A DNA stretch of 64,000 bases from Chloroflexi bacterium CFX6 (GTDB taxonomy: Bacteria > Chloroflexota > Anaerolineae > Anaerolineales > Villigracilaceae): the NCBI GenBank assembly GCA_030263595.1, contig SZPG01000022.1:62001-126000 (forward strand). The letters are read 5' to 3'. This document shows positions 1 through 8,813 of this stretch, in pieces (positions within the stretch are counted from its first letter, which is position 1; each line of letters starts with the position of its first letter). A program made the position numbers and the translations under genes. Below the pieces are notes generated by a model, which was not told the origin of the DNA, searched no databases, and was given only the letters and a program-made list of their open reading frames with translations.

Positions 1-604
1 GTTTCTGGCGCAGGTACCGGATGTACACCTCGAGCACGTTGCTCTCGCCGCCAAAATCATATCCCCACACGCGGTCGAAGATCACCTCACGCGTCAACAC
101 CTGCTTCGGATGACGCAGGAACAACTCGAGCAGTTCATATTCCTTCGCGGTCAGCGAAATGGTGCGGTCGCCGCGCGAGGCTTGCCTCGAACCCGTATCC
201 AACGATAGATCCGCGAACTTCAAAACCGGGATGCGTTCCGGTTGCGTTCGCCGCAGCAGCGCCCGCACGCGCGCCAACAACTCATCCAGGTTGAACGGCT
301 TGATCATGTAATCGTCCGCGCCCGCGTCGAGTCCCTGGATGCGGTCCTGCACGGTGTCCTTTGCGGTCAACATCAAAATGGGGATCGAGCCGCCCGTTCG
401 CAGGCGATGGCAGACTTCCAACCCGTCCATGCCGGGCAGCATCCAATCCAGGATCACAAGATCGGGCGTATGGTCGCGGGCAAGGATCAAACCCATGCGT
501 CCGTCGGTGGCGGTGTCCACGGTATAGCCTTCGTAAGCCAGACCGCGTTGAAGCAGTTTCAGGATCTGCTGGTCGTCTTCGATGATCAGGATACGCTCGT
601 TCAT
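1..604 (-). CDS. OmpR/PhoB-type response regulator (C-terminus off the window)
   Basis: DNA-binding response regulator of a two-component system. The receiver domain spans residues 1-120, with the acidic pair D10/D11, the phospho-acceptor D53 in [11 protein letters not shown] and the conserved lysine in IKPF near residue 104. A winged-helix output domain follows ([16 protein letters not shown], then [12 protein letters not shown]) and is cut by the left edge after about 201 residues, so only its last residues are missing. The start is the ATG at 604, preceded by AGGAG. The cognate kinase is probably the next gene beyond the window. The target is unknown; the family regulates transcription in response to a sensor kinase. 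Confidence 0.93.
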   Translation of the reverse strand, partial: MNERILIIEDDQQILKLLQRGLAYEGYTVDTATDGRMGLILARDHTPDLVILDWMLPGMDGLEVCHRLRTGGSIPILMLTAKDTVQDRIQGLDAGADDYMIKPFNLDELLARVRALLRRTQPERIPVLKFADLSLDTGSRQASRGDRTISLTAKEYELLELFLRHPKQVLTREVIFDRVWGYDFGGESNVLEVYIRYLRQK

Positions 605-746
605 AATCATTGCTCCTGACCAAAATATACCACAACTTAATCTCCCATTAACCGGGACGGAGAATCCCGCTTCGGACCTAACCGACGCCTGATCCTGCCC
701 CTTGGGGTTTTACCGCGCCGACGCCTCCTCCGCTCGAAACCCAAAC

Positions 747-774
747 TTGACACATCCCTCCGCGAGAGTATAAT
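747..774 (+). promoter_or_regulatory. Sigma-70-type promoter of serS
   Basis: A perfect TTGACA (747-752) and a perfect TATAAT (769-774) are separated by 16 bp. Transcription would start near 781 and give a leader of about 360 nt before serS that holds the T-box element. The 605-746 stretch to its left holds nothing else I can name. Confidence 0.85.
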
Positions 775-780
775 CACGCC

Positions 781-1070
781 CAACAAGACAGCGTGAAGAC
801 AAGTACCTGTTCAACCGTCCAGAAAGTTGCCGGCCGATGCGAGGCAACCGGGCAGACAGCGAAATCCCCTTCACCGAATCGCCCTCGCAGGGATGTAACG
901 CAAAAATTATTTTGCGCCATATCGTAAGAGGGACGCGAGCGCCCGTTACAGCGCACTCCAAGACCGCCTCACCCCAGCCCTCTCCCGGAGGAAGAGGGGA
1001 AAAGCGGTAAAAGCAGGTGGCACCACGAGACGCCCCCTCGTCCTGCAAACGGACCGGGGGCGTATTTCAT
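781..1070 (+). promoter_or_regulatory. T-box riboswitch, serine-specific, controlling serS
   Basis: A leader RNA that reads the charging state of tRNA-Ser. Stem I is closed by GTGAAG (793-798) with CTTCAC (869-874). Its specifier loop has AGTA (802-805) on the left and GAAATCC on the right, placing the serine codon TCC at 865-867. The antiterminator is GCAGG (1013-1017) and ACGAG (1025-1029) pairing with CTCGT/CCTGC (1037-1046). Its bulge TGGCACC would pair with the tRNA 3' end; the C at 1021 fits the G discriminator of tRNA-Ser. The competing terminator is ACGCCCCC (1030-1037) with GGGGGCGT (1056-1063). The tail after it is only moderately T-rich, so some control at translation cannot be excluded. 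Uncharged tRNA-Ser should favour serS expression. Confidence 0.93.
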
Positions 1071-1143
1071 TCTCTATGGAATCGATCAACAACTGATCGC
1101 ACGGAACAAAGTCCGTGATTCCAAAGTGCATCGGAGGCGCAAC

Positions 1144-2421
1144 ATGTTGGATCTAAATCTAATTCGCGAAAATCCCGACCTCATCCGCACGGCGCTCAGG
1201 CACCGCCAGATGGACGCGTCCCCTGTGGACGACATCCTCGGACTGGACGAAAGGCGCCGCGCCCTGCTCACCGAAGTGGAGAAGTTGAAGGCGGAGCGCA
1301 ACGCGGTCTCGAAGGAGATCGGCAGGATGAAAGACGCGGCGGAACGCGAAAAGAAAATTTCCGCGATGCGCGAGGTCGGGGACAGGATCGCCGCGCTCGA
1401 TAAGCAGGTGGCGGACGTCGAGGCGGAATTGACCGCATTGACCGCCTCCCTGCCCAACGTCCCGGATGAACGCACGCCGATAGGCGCATCCGAGGAGGAG
1501 AACGTCGTCATCAAAACGATCGGCAAACTCCCCGAGTTCGACTTCGAACCGAAGCCCCATTGGGACCTGGGTCCCGCGCTCGGCGTGATTGACTTCGAAC
1601 GCGGCACAAAGATCACCGGCTCACGCTTCTACGTCCTGAGCGGACCCGGCGCGCGCCTGCAACGCGCCTTGATCGCCTTCATGCTCGACCTGCACACGAA
1701 CGGCGGACAGGGCTACACGGAAAAATACCTGCCCTTCGTGGTGAAATATGATACGGTCTACGGCGCGGGTCAATTGCCGAAGTTTGCCGACAACCTGTAC
1801 AAAGACCACGAAGAGGAATTGTATTTCGTGCCGACCGCCGAGGTGCCGCTGACGGGCTTGCACATGGACGAGATCCTCGACGAGGCGCAATTGCCCCTGC
1901 TTTACACGGGATACACTCCCTGCTTCCGCCGCGAAAAGATGAGCGCCGGGCGCGACGTGCGCGGCATCAAACGCGGGCATCAGTTCGACAAGGTCGAGAT
2001 GTACATCTACGCCAAACCCGAAGGGTCGGACGCCCTGCTCGAAAAGATGCTGAAAGACGCCGAAGCGACCTGCGCCGCGCTGGGGCTTCCCTACCGCGTC
2101 AAACAACTCTGCACCGGCGACCTGGGCTTTGGTTCAGCCATCACCTACGACATCGAAGTCTGGGCGGCGGGATGCAACGAGTGGCTGGAGGTCTCATCGG
2201 TCTCGAACGTGCGCGACTTCCAGGCGCGGCGTGCGAATATAAAGTACCGTCCCGCCGATGGAGGCAAGGCGCGCTTCGTCCACACGTTGAACGGATCGGG
2301 CCTCGGACTCCCCCGCACGCTGATCGCCGTCATGGAGAACAACCAGCAGGCGGATGGCTCGATCCGCGTGCCCGAAGTTCTCCGTCCGTGGATGGGCGGT
2401 GTGGATGTGATCGAACCGTAA
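1144..2421 (+). CDS. serS: Seryl-tRNA synthetase
   Basis: Class II aminoacyl-tRNA synthetase that charges tRNA-Ser in the cytoplasm; 425 residues, normal for bacterial SerRS. The N-terminal 110 residues form the long antiparallel coiled-coil arm that holds the tRNA ([20 protein letters not shown], then Glu/Lys/Arg-rich helices). The catalytic core shows motif 2 ([15 protein letters not shown]) and motif 3 ([16 protein letters not shown]). The ATG at 1144 is chosen because GGAGG lies 6 bp upstream and the protein then begins exactly like the family; an in-frame ATG at 1126 lies before the ribosome-binding site. Expression is governed by the T-box leader at 781-1070. Confidence 0.98.
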   Translation: MLDLNLIRENPDLIRTALRHRQMDASPVDDILGLDERRRALLTEVEKLKAERNAVSKEIGRMKDAAEREKKISAMREVGDRIAALDKQVADVEAELTALTASLPNVPDERTPIGASEEENVVIKTIGKLPEFDFEPKPHWDLGPALGVIDFERGTKITGSRFYVLSGPGARLQRALIAFMLDLHTNGGQGYTEKYLPFVVKYDTVYGAGQLPKFADNLYKDHEEELYFVPTAEVPLTGLHMDEILDEAQLPLLYTGYTPCFRREKMSAGRDVRGIKRGHQFDKVEMYIYAKPEGSDALLEKMLKDAEATCAALGLPYRVKQLCTGDLGFGSAITYDIEVWAAGCNEWLEVSSVSNVRDFQARRANIKYRPADGGKARFVHTLNGSGLGLPRTLIAVMENNQQADGSIRVPEVLRPWMGGVDVIEP

Positions 2422-2426
2422 TCATA

Positions 2427-2478
2427 TACCGCGACATTCATGTCTCATTTTGCTTGGGGCGACATGAATGTCGCGGTA
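2427..2478. repeat. Dispersed palindromic element, copy 1
   Basis: Perfect 18-bp inverted repeat (2427-2444 and 2461-2478) with core CGACATTCATGTC and a 16-nt loop, directly after the serS stop. The same core occurs at 5339-5391, 16311-16331 and, with two changes, at 14855-14875. It looks like a REP-type extragenic palindrome. As RNA it would form a strong hairpin protecting or ending the serS message. Confidence 0.8.
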
Positions 2479-2492
2479 CGAATGGAATCAAC

Positions 2493-3014
2493 ATGCCCGA
2501 ATGGCTCCAACTTCTACCGCAATTTATATTTGAGACCATAATTCTCACCGTTCTCCTCTTTGGATTGGTGAGTTTGATTGTGCCAGTTTTTCCAGGGCTT
2601 ACGATCATGTGGCTTCTTGGAATACTGCCTTATACAATTGTCCGAGCCATACAAGGAAACATGACCGGCTGGGACTGGTTCCTGTTCGCATTCATCACGC
2701 TCCTCATGCTCGGCGGCAACGTGCTGGATAACGTCATCATCGCGGCAAAGATGCGCGAACGCTACATTCCCTGGAGTTCGATCCTGCTGGCGTTCGCGGC
2801 GGGGATCGTCGTGAGCATTTTCTTCACCCCGCTGATCGGTCTCATCGCCGCGCCGCTGGGATTGTTCCTCGCGGAATTGGGAAGGTTGAAGGATCGCGAC
2901 GAAGCCTTGCGATCCACGAAGGCGTACATGATCGGCTGGGGCTGGGCGTTCGGCGCGAGGTTTTTGATCGGTATCACGATGATCGGCTCGTGGATGCTGT
3001 GGGCGTGGCTATGA
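2493..3014 (+). CDS. DUF456-family integral membrane protein
   Basis: A 173-residue hydrophobic protein with about four to five membrane helices, beginning FIFETIILTVLLFGLVSLIV and with Gly/Pro-rich helix ends (VPVFPGLTIMWLLGILPY). The pattern matches DUF456 proteins, whose function is not established. The start is the ATG at 2493; an earlier in-frame reading would run through the end of serS and the palindrome and is rejected. It lies downstream of serS but is separated by the repeat, so co-transcription is uncertain. It is convergent with the leftward operon that ends at 3049, with a shared terminator between them. Confidence 0.82.
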   Translation: MPEWLQLLPQFIFETIILTVLLFGLVSLIVPVFPGLTIMWLLGILPYTIVRAIQGNMTGWDWFLFAFITLLMLGGNVLDNVIIAAKMRERYIPWSSILLAFAAGIVVSIFFTPLIGLIAAPLGLFLAELGRLKDRDEALRSTKAYMIGWGWAFGARFLIGITMIGSWMLWAWL

Positions 3015-3050
3015 AAACGAGACGGTCGCCTGCGAGCGACCGTCTCGTTT
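3015..3050. terminator. Bidirectional rho-independent terminator
   Basis: Perfect 15-bp stem (3015-3029 with 3036-3050) and 6-nt loop, with A-rich sequence on the left and TTTATTTT on the right, lying between two converging genes. It can end transcription from both sides and overlaps the stop of the leftward gene. Confidence 0.9.
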
Positions 3051-4311
3051 ATTTTGCGGATTCGATCACGCTTCGCGTCACGGCTTCGGGCTGTTCCCCA
3101 TTATAGAGGCGGATCAACGCCTCCTGCAAAAGCGGTCCCACCGCAGACAACGACTCTTCGGAAGGGACGGGGTGGGCGGATCGCAAAGCCTCTCCAATCG
3201 AGTTCTTCAAGTCCTCATCGTCCCATCCCGCCAGAGCCTGCGGGCGTGTGGGCAAATATCCAGCCGCGCGCGTCCACTCGGACATGTAACTGCTTTCGAC
3301 GAGATATGAAGCCAGTTCCACCGCCAATGGCTGGTTTTCCATGTCCGAGCCCGCCAATGCCCACACCCAGCCATAGCCGAGGGAATATGGGAGGTTGTTC
3401 AACCCCGGCAGCGGGGCGTATCGTCCGCCTGGGGTTGGAAGGTCGCTGGACGCCCATACGATCGCCAGGTCCGCGCCGCCCGCCCGATACAACTGGAGGG
3501 ATTGTTCGTCCGTTTGATGGTCCACGATGGAGCGGGGAAACGTACCCGCCTCAATCGCCTGTTTCTGGAAGGAGAACAACCGGAGGAGGGATTCTTCGTC
3601 CAACGCGACCCCGCCCTGGTTGTTCAGGGTCTGCGCATCCTCCGAAAGATAGAGGGAGAGGGAGAAGAGCGCCTTCGGGTCGGCGGCGGGGAAGGCGACG
3701 GGAACGTTCGATTCGATGAGCGTCTCCCACACGGACGGAGGTTCTTCGAAAACGGCGGGGCGATATACGGCGAGCAGGAGGTCGCCCGCAAATGGAATGC
3801 CGTATTCGATGTCTTGCAGTTTTCCCAGGTCGCGGGCAAAGGCATACCAGTCGGGGTCCTGCGGAAGGGTTGTCAAGCCGTCGAAGGAGTGCAGTAAGCC
3901 CGTAGAGACCGCAGCGCGCATGTCGGCGTGGGATAGTGCGACCAGGTCCGGCATGGAGGCGGGCGCGGCGTTGTCCGTAATGGACAGCGCGTTCAGGATG
4001 TCCGCTTCCGATTTGATTCGGACTTCGATGCGGATGCCCGGATATTCGTCCTCGAATTCGAGCAGGCGGCGCTTGAACAGTTCGGCGGCGGGCGTCTCTG
4101 CATTGGGATCGAATCGTGGAGGAAGCCAGACGCGCAGAAGGCGCGGTTGATTCGCCGTCGTTGCGGTGGAGGTGGGAATCGTTTCAGGCGTGGATGTGGC
4201 TTGAGGGGCGGGAACAGGCGTCGGCGTGGCAAGAAGCGGGGCGAGGGACGAGCATCCAACGAGCAGGAGGGTCAGCGCGAGTTGCGCGATCCGCAAAGCG
4301 CGTTTCATCAT
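3049..4311 (-). CDS. Extracellular solute-binding lipoprotein (ABC-type, family 1-like)
   Basis: Predicted secreted lipoprotein of 420 residues: signal peptide, then lipobox LLLVGC with the acylated Cys near residue 20, a Thr/Pro-rich linker, then a two-lobe binding fold typical of sugar/oligomer-binding proteins (LLRVWLPPRF, FEDEYPGIRIEVRI, SLGYGWVWALAG). No permease or ATPase genes are next to it, so the ligand and transporter are unknown; its place after the M42 peptidases hints at peptide-derived substrates, but the family mostly binds sugars. The start (ATG at 4311, with another at 4308) overlaps the stop of the upstream peptidase, indicating translational coupling. It is the last gene of the leftward operon. 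Confidence 0.82.
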   Translation of the reverse strand: MMKRALRIAQLALTLLLVGCSSLAPLLATPTPVPAPQATSTPETIPTSTATTANQPRLLRVWLPPRFDPNAETPAAELFKRRLLEFEDEYPGIRIEVRIKSEADILNALSITDNAAPASMPDLVALSHADMRAAVSTGLLHSFDGLTTLPQDPDWYAFARDLGKLQDIEYGIPFAGDLLLAVYRPAVFEEPPSVWETLIESNVPVAFPAADPKALFSLSLYLSEDAQTLNNQGGVALDEESLLRLFSFQKQAIEAGTFPRSIVDHQTDEQSLQLYRAGGADLAIVWASSDLPTPGGRYAPLPGLNNLPYSLGYGWVWALAGSDMENQPLAVELASYLVESSYMSEWTRAAGYLPTRPQALAGWDDEDLKNSIGEALRSAHPVPSEESLSAVGPLLQEALIRLYNGEQPEAVTRSVIESAK

Positions 4312-5312
4312 CGCAACTCGATCGGCGCGCGCAGGAGGGCGGTCAGCAGTTTGACTGAATTCTGCACGTCGGAGTAATCCACCATTTCGGAGGGTGAGTG
4401 GACGTAACGGACGGGTATGGAGAGGCATCCCGCAGGGACGCCGGCGCGCGCGAGTTGGATGGCACGCGCGTCGGTGCTGCCCACGAGCAGGACTTCGCGC
4501 TGATAGGGGATCTTGTTTTTCTCCGCGATGCGGATCATCCATTGAACGACGCGCGGGTCGGCGATCATGCCCGGATCCTGGATCTTGATGCAGGGACCTT
4601 TGCCAAGCGCCATTTCCATTTTGAGGGCTTTCGGGGTATCGCCGGCCGGCGTCACGTCCAGCGCGATGCCAAGATCGGGATCAACCCCGTACGCGGAAGT
4701 CGCCGCGCCGCGCACGCCGACCTCCTCCTGCGTGGTGAAGACGAAGTACAGGTCGTGTGGAGTGGTCTTCAGGGCGCGCAGCGTTTCGATGGCGACCAGC
4801 GCTCCGACGCGGTCGTCCATGGATTTGGCGACGAGGCGGTTTCCCATTTCCGCGAACGGACGATCGAAGGCGGCAACGTCGCCGATCTTTACGGGGCAGT
4901 CTTTTTTGCCCGTCGCGCCAACGTCAATATAAACTTTATCGAGCGCGGGCAGTTCGTTGAGGTTATCGAGGCGGTCGTACCCGATCACGCCCTGCATCCC
5001 GTTCAAAAAGCGGACGCGTCCGCCGGGGACGTAGCGCCTGAACACGCCGCCGATGGGTGAGAAGCGGACGAAGCCGTTTTCGTCCACGTGGCTGACCATG
5101 AGTCCGATCTCGTCCATGTGCGCGGCGATCATGATCTTCTTCGCGTCCTTCGTTCCTTTGGCCGGTTTCTTGCGGACGATGAGGTTGCCGAGCGCGTCCT
5201 CTTTGATCTCGTCGGCGAAGGGTTCGACCTCCGCCCGCACAAGTTTGCGGACGTTCTCTTCGTAGCCGGAGGGACCGAAGGTTTCAGTGAGTTGCTTGAG
5301 GAGTTTTTTCAT
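4308..5312 (-). CDS. M42-family metallo-aminopeptidase (copy 1 of 3)
   Basis: Cytoplasmic di-metal aminopeptidase of the M42/TET type, which trims peptides from the N-terminus inside a hollow dodecamer. Metal and catalytic motifs are intact: H65-x-D67 in AAHMDEIG, KSMDDRVGA, the catalytic pair in TTQEEVGVRG, ALDVTPAGD and the last ligand in RYVHSPSEM. 334 residues is normal. The ATG at 5312 is preferred: upstream in-frame residues derive from the palindromic repeat, and AGGA lies before this ATG. It is the first of three paralogues within 4 kb; a cyanophycinase-like gene sits between it and the second. Confidence 0.93.
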   Translation of the reverse strand: MKKLLKQLTETFGPSGYEENVRKLVRAEVEPFADEIKEDALGNLIVRKKPAKGTKDAKKIMIAAHMDEIGLMVSHVDENGFVRFSPIGGVFRRYVPGGRVRFLNGMQGVIGYDRLDNLNELPALDKVYIDVGATGKKDCPVKIGDVAAFDRPFAEMGNRLVAKSMDDRVGALVAIETLRALKTTPHDLYFVFTTQEEVGVRGAATSAYGVDPDLGIALDVTPAGDTPKALKMEMALGKGPCIKIQDPGMIADPRVVQWMIRIAEKNKIPYQREVLLVGSTDARAIQLARAGVPAGCLSIPVRYVHSPSEMVDYSDVQNSVKLLTALLRAPIELR

Positions 5313-5338
5313 CAGTGTGGTTTCCTGGTTTCTTTTCT

Positions 5339-5391
5339 GTAACGCGACATTCATGTCGCTTTTTACCGCTGCGACATGAATGTCGCGTTAC
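5339..5391. repeat. Dispersed palindromic element, copy 2
   Basis: Perfect 21-bp arms (5339-5359 and 5371-5391) around an 11-nt loop, same core as copy 1 with GTAACGCG at the outer end. The right arm overlaps the stop codon of the S51 peptidase gene, so the element has supplied that gene's last bases. Confidence 0.85.
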
Positions 5392-6098
5392 TCAAATCGG
5401 AGCGTTTGTCCGCTTTCGTAAACCTGTTCGCCTGCGCGGGTAAAAATATGCGCCCTGCTTTGTCCCATCACCGTCCATTCGCCGCCGAGCGTTCCGACGA
5501 GGGCGGTGTTTTCGTCCACGCCGATCATGCGCTCGTCGCCTTTGAGTTGCGATTTCAACGCAAGGATCAGCGGTTTGAAAACGGCGGGGAAGGCGTCGAA
5601 GTGAGGGATGATGAATTGCGCCGGGAAAATGCCAAAACCTTCGAGCGTACCAAACAAACGGAAACTGGGAACGCGCTTTGCAAGGATCATTGCCCCCGCG
5701 GAGCAACCGGCGTACACCGCGCCATTGTCCCATGCCCGTCGCATGGCAGACCACGCGCGTGAACCTTGCAGGGTTTGATACAGGTAATTGGGATCGCCGC
5801 CGGAGAAGTAGATCAGGTCCGCGTTCTCGAGGAGCGATTCCCAACGAGGGTCGTCGGCGGACGGGCGGTCAATGATGGGCAGCGCGTTCACGTCCGCGCC
5901 GAGTTTTTGAAAATGTTCGACGCCCATCTTCGACCAGCGGTTGACGCTCGCATCGCCCTCCTTCCCGGCGGCGGTGGGCAGGCAGGCGACGCGCGGTTTG
6001 CGTCCGTTCAGGTTCAGGCTGGCGAGCAGGCGACGGTCAACCGGCTCCATGATGGGGAGATATTCACCGGAGCCGAGGAGGGCGATGAGTCCTTTCAT
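5388..6098 (-). CDS. S51-family peptidase (cyanophycinase / dipeptidase E-like)
   Basis: A 236-residue serine peptidase of the class I glutamine-amidotransferase-like fold. The nucleophile elbow AGCSAGAM places the catalytic Ser at 133; IYFSGGDPNYLYQTL precedes it as in cyanophycinases and alpha-aspartyl dipeptidases. Members cleave cyanophycin or Asp-X dipeptides; the exact substrate here is not visible. The start is the ATG at 6098 with AGGTG six bases upstream. It sits between two M42 genes on the same strand, which supports a role in peptide breakdown. Its 3' end lies inside a dispersed palindrome. Confidence 0.88.
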   Translation of the reverse strand: MKGLIALLGSGEYLPIMEPVDRRLLASLNLNGRKPRVACLPTAAGKEGDASVNRWSKMGVEHFQKLGADVNALPIIDRPSADDPRWESLLENADLIYFSGGDPNYLYQTLQGSRAWSAMRRAWDNGAVYAGCSAGAMILAKRVPSFRLFGTLEGFGIFPAQFIIPHFDAFPAVFKPLILALKSQLKGDERMIGVDENTALVGTLGGEWTVMGQSRAHIFTRAGEQVYESGQTLRFE

Positions 6099-6112
6099 AA
6101 GGCACCTGTAAA

Positions 6113-6187
6113 GTGGAGAGTAGAAAGTGTGGAAAGTGGAAAGTGGATAGTAGAAAGTAGAAAGTGGACAAGTGGAAAGTGGACAAG
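6113..6187. repeat. Simple purine-rich repeat (GGAAAGTGGA type)
   Basis: Degenerate tandem array of AGTGGAAAGT-like units filling the gap between two operon genes. A longer array of the same unit lies at 24226-24347, so this is a dispersed low-complexity family. Confidence 0.8.
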
Positions 6188-6188
6188 G

Positions 6189-7265
6189 TTAACGGTTGGC
6201 GAGGAGTGCTGGTGTGATGCGCTTCAACGCGGCGTGGAGCAGGTTGATCGTGTTCTTCCAATCCTCCACGCGCGAGACGCTGAGCGGAGAATGAGTATAA
6301 CGATGCGGGACGGAAACCGAAACGGTCGGGATGCCGCTCGACGCGCGCTGGATCGCGCCCGAATCCGTGCCGCCTCCGCCGGGCTGGCGGAATTGATGGG
6401 GAATTTTTTCAGCCTCGGCGACTTCGCTTAGAAAGCGGACAAGCCTCGGGTCGTGGAGAGTCGAACCGTCTGCAATGTAGATCGCGGGACCCGATCCGAG
6501 TTTCGTGTTGTACGTCGTATTTTCACTGCCGTCGTGAACGGGCAGGTCGTACGCGGGCGTCGAGTCAATGACGATCGCCATGTCGGGCTGGAAGTATTGC
6601 GCCGCCACCTTCGCGCCTCGCAGACCGATCTCCTCCTGCACGGCAAACGCCGCGCACAGGTCAATATTCGAGGGCGCGCGTTTGAGCAACTCGATCAACG
6701 TCGCGACGCCGATGCGGTTGTCAATGGACTTCGCCATGATCGAAGGGCCGGCGCGGCGGAACTTCGCGGCAAACCCGGCGCGGTCGCCCACCTTCACTTT
6801 CCCGCCGAGTCCCACGTCAATTCGCAGGGACTCCAGCGGCACCTTGCGCTTCATCTCGTCCTCGTCCATCAAATGGACGGGCTTGCCGCCGATCACTCCG
6901 GGGACGCGATCCTTCCCGACGAAAACCTGCCTGCCGACCAGATAACGAACGTCCACGCCGCCGACGGTTTCGAAGCGATAGATTCCCTCGCCGTCTTCGC
7001 CCACGATGAAGAAGCCGACTTCGTCTATATGCGCGTCCAGCAGGACGCGGACACGCTTCCTCCCTGACCCGCGCCTGGTCGCCAGCACGTTGCCCAGCGC
7101 GTCCACCCTGACCTCGTCCGCATAAGGCTCGATCTCCCCGAGGACGATCTTGCGCGCCTCGCCCTCGTCGCCGGAGACGGCAATGGCGTTGCAAAGTTTT
7201 TCGAGCAGTTTGATTTGTGCATTTCCAAATGGCGGCATAAGTTTTCTCTTTGCTCCCGATTCCAC
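6189..7265 (-). CDS. M42-family metallo-aminopeptidase (copy 2 of 3)
   Basis: Second M42 paralogue, 358 residues from a GTG at 7265 that almost touches the stop of the upstream copy; an ATG at 7238 would give 349 residues and also fits the family. Ligands and catalytic residues are present: H79-x-D81 in DAHIDEVGF, KSIDNRIGVA, AVQEEIGLRG, VIDSTPAYD and RYTHSPLS. It differs in sequence from copies 1 and 3, suggesting different peptide preference, as in archaea where several TET peptidases with distinct specificities coexist. It probably shares a transcript with copy 3 upstream. Confidence 0.92.
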   Translation of the reverse strand: MESGAKRKLMPPFGNAQIKLLEKLCNAIAVSGDEGEARKIVLGEIEPYADEVRVDALGNVLATRRGSGRKRVRVLLDAHIDEVGFFIVGEDGEGIYRFETVGGVDVRYLVGRQVFVGKDRVPGVIGGKPVHLMDEDEMKRKVPLESLRIDVGLGGKVKVGDRAGFAAKFRRAGPSIMAKSIDNRIGVATLIELLKRAPSNIDLCAAFAVQEEIGLRGAKVAAQYFQPDMAIVIDSTPAYDLPVHDGSENTTYNTKLGSGPAIYIADGSTLHDPRLVRFLSEVAEAEKIPHQFRQPGGGGTDSGAIQRASSGIPTVSVSVPHRYTHSPLSVSRVEDWKNTINLLHAALKRITPALLANR

Positions 7266-7266
7266 A

Positions 7267-8328
7267 TCATTCCCAAACGATCGTTTTCACAAAATCCGCA
7301 TCCAGCGAAACGATGAACTCGGCGAGCAAACGCCCGACGCGTTGAAGGTCCTTTACGGAAACCGACTCGACCGTCGTGTGCATGTAGCGAAGCGGGTACT
7401 CGACCAGCGCGGTGGGAATTCCTTCCATCGTCGTTTGCATCGGGTAGGCGTCCGTGCCGGAATGCCTGGGAGCGACATCCAAAAACCAGGGGATCTCGAG
7501 TCGATCCGCGAGTTCGGTAAGTTTCCTGTGCAAATACGGGTGCATGTTCGGTCCCATGCAAATACCCACGCCCTTCCCCAGCGGATGCGTCTGCCAGCCG
7601 TTCGCGCCGGGACCTTTGGCAAACGTGCCGTCCACAGCGATGGCGATATCGGGGCGCAACTGGAACGCGGACGTATACGCGCCGAGATAGCCCGTCTCTT
7701 CCTGGACCGTCCCGGCTGCCCACACATCCCAAACGTGATCCTTCCCCTGCAACTCCTCCAGGCAGACCGTCAACGCCGCGACCGAAGCGCGGTTATCCAG
7801 CGAATGACCGGAGATCACCTCCCCAGCCAGTTCCATCGGTTCGTTCGCAAACGAGACCAGGTCGCCCACGCGCACTTTCCTTTCAACTTCGCGCGGGGTC
7901 AAACCCGTATCCACGAGCAGATGCCTGATCGCCACGACGCCATCCCCCTCGGATTCGGGCAGGAATCTTGCGGGAGGCATCGCGATGACCGCAGGTAATT
8001 CCTCCCCACTGCTCGCATGGACAGTCACCTGCGCGCCGGGCAGCACGCGCACGTCCACGCCCCCGACGTTCGTGATGTGTAAGAAGCCGTCTTCGATGCT
8101 GGAGACCATCATGCCGATGGCGTCAATGTGCGCGGCGATCATCACGGAGGGACGAGGGAATTTGCCCGATCCCTTCTTGAGTCCATGCACGGAGCCGACG
8201 CGGCTGAGGCTCGTTTCATCGGTGAGCGCCCGCCACTTCTCCTCGATGAGTTTGGCGACGGGCGTTTCGTGACCCGATAAACCAGAAACCGAAATGATTG
8301 ATTTCAGAAAGGGGAGGATGTCGGTCAT
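7267..8328 (-). CDS. M42-family metallo-aminopeptidase (copy 3 of 3)
   Basis: Third M42 paralogue, 353 residues. It keeps H67-x-D69 (AAHIDAIGM), HSLDNRASVA, TVQEETGYLG and a terminal ligand in RYMHTTVES. It is the most divergent of the three: VDGTFAKGPG replaces the usual D-S/T-P segment and HTT replaces HSP, so its substrate pocket probably differs. The start is the ATG at 8328 with no strong ribosome-binding site; the preceding gene ends one base before it, so translation is likely coupled. Confidence 0.9.
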   Translation of the reverse strand: MTDILPFLKSIISVSGLSGHETPVAKLIEEKWRALTDETSLSRVGSVHGLKKGSGKFPRPSVMIAAHIDAIGMMVSSIEDGFLHITNVGGVDVRVLPGAQVTVHASSGEELPAVIAMPPARFLPESEGDGVVAIRHLLVDTGLTPREVERKVRVGDLVSFANEPMELAGEVISGHSLDNRASVAALTVCLEELQGKDHVWDVWAAGTVQEETGYLGAYTSAFQLRPDIAIAVDGTFAKGPGANGWQTHPLGKGVGICMGPNMHPYLHRKLTELADRLEIPWFLDVAPRHSGTDAYPMQTTMEGIPTALVEYPLRYMHTTVESVSVKDLQRVGRLLAEFIVSLDADFVKTIVWE

Positions 8329-8329
8329 G

Positions 8330-8779
8330 TTATTGGGTTGCCGTTGGAAAGGATGTAATGGACGGCGTGGGTGTAATGGAAGGCGTGACCGGGGTGACGC
8401 TCGGGGTCAGGGTGAAGGTTTCAGTTGGTGTAAATGTGAGCGATGGAGTGAACGTAGGCGTAAAGGTGAAGGTTCTCGTCGGCGTGAGGGAAGGAGTCCA
8501 CGTTGAAGTAAGGGAGGGAGTCCACGTTGGGGTATGAGTCACGGTCGGCGAGGGGGTGACCGTCGGAGTGTCGGAGGGGGTGGCAGTGAACACCTCGGGG
8601 CTTGGGGTGGCGATCTGAAGCGTTTCCGTCGCTGTGGGAGAGGCGGTCGGGGTCGTCGTGGAGGCGCTGGGCGCGAGCATGATGGCGATCCCCCCGATGC
8701 AATAGCAGGGAATTGTTGCGAGGACGATGAAAAGCAGGATGAGGCGGCGGCGCGCGATCGGGTCCGAAGTTTCAAGCAT
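8330..8779 (-). CDS. Membrane-anchored Thr/Pro-rich repeat protein
   Basis: A 149-residue protein of unknown function. A short cytoplasmic start (MLETSDPIARRR) leads into one membrane helix (LILLFIVLATIPCYCIGGIA), then about 100 residues of TPT/TPS-type repeats rich in Thr, Pro and Ser. Such tails are common on Anaerolineae surface proteins and probably act as an extended, possibly glycosylated, stalk. The repetitive DNA makes length polymorphism likely. It may be the first gene of the peptidase operon. Confidence 0.75.
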   Translation of the reverse strand: MLETSDPIARRRLILLFIVLATIPCYCIGGIAIMLAPSASTTTPTASPTATETLQIATPSPEVFTATPSDTPTVTPSPTVTHTPTWTPSLTSTWTPSLTPTRTFTFTPTFTPSLTFTPTETFTLTPSVTPVTPSITPTPSITSFPTATQ

Positions 8780-8813
8780 GATGGTGGATTATAATCCATT
8801 GAACCATCAATCC

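Noticed and set aside
8330-8779. Non-coding repeat tract
   Set aside because: The frame is open with a clear membrane helix before the Thr/Pro repeats, and such proteins are common in this group, so it is kept as a gene.
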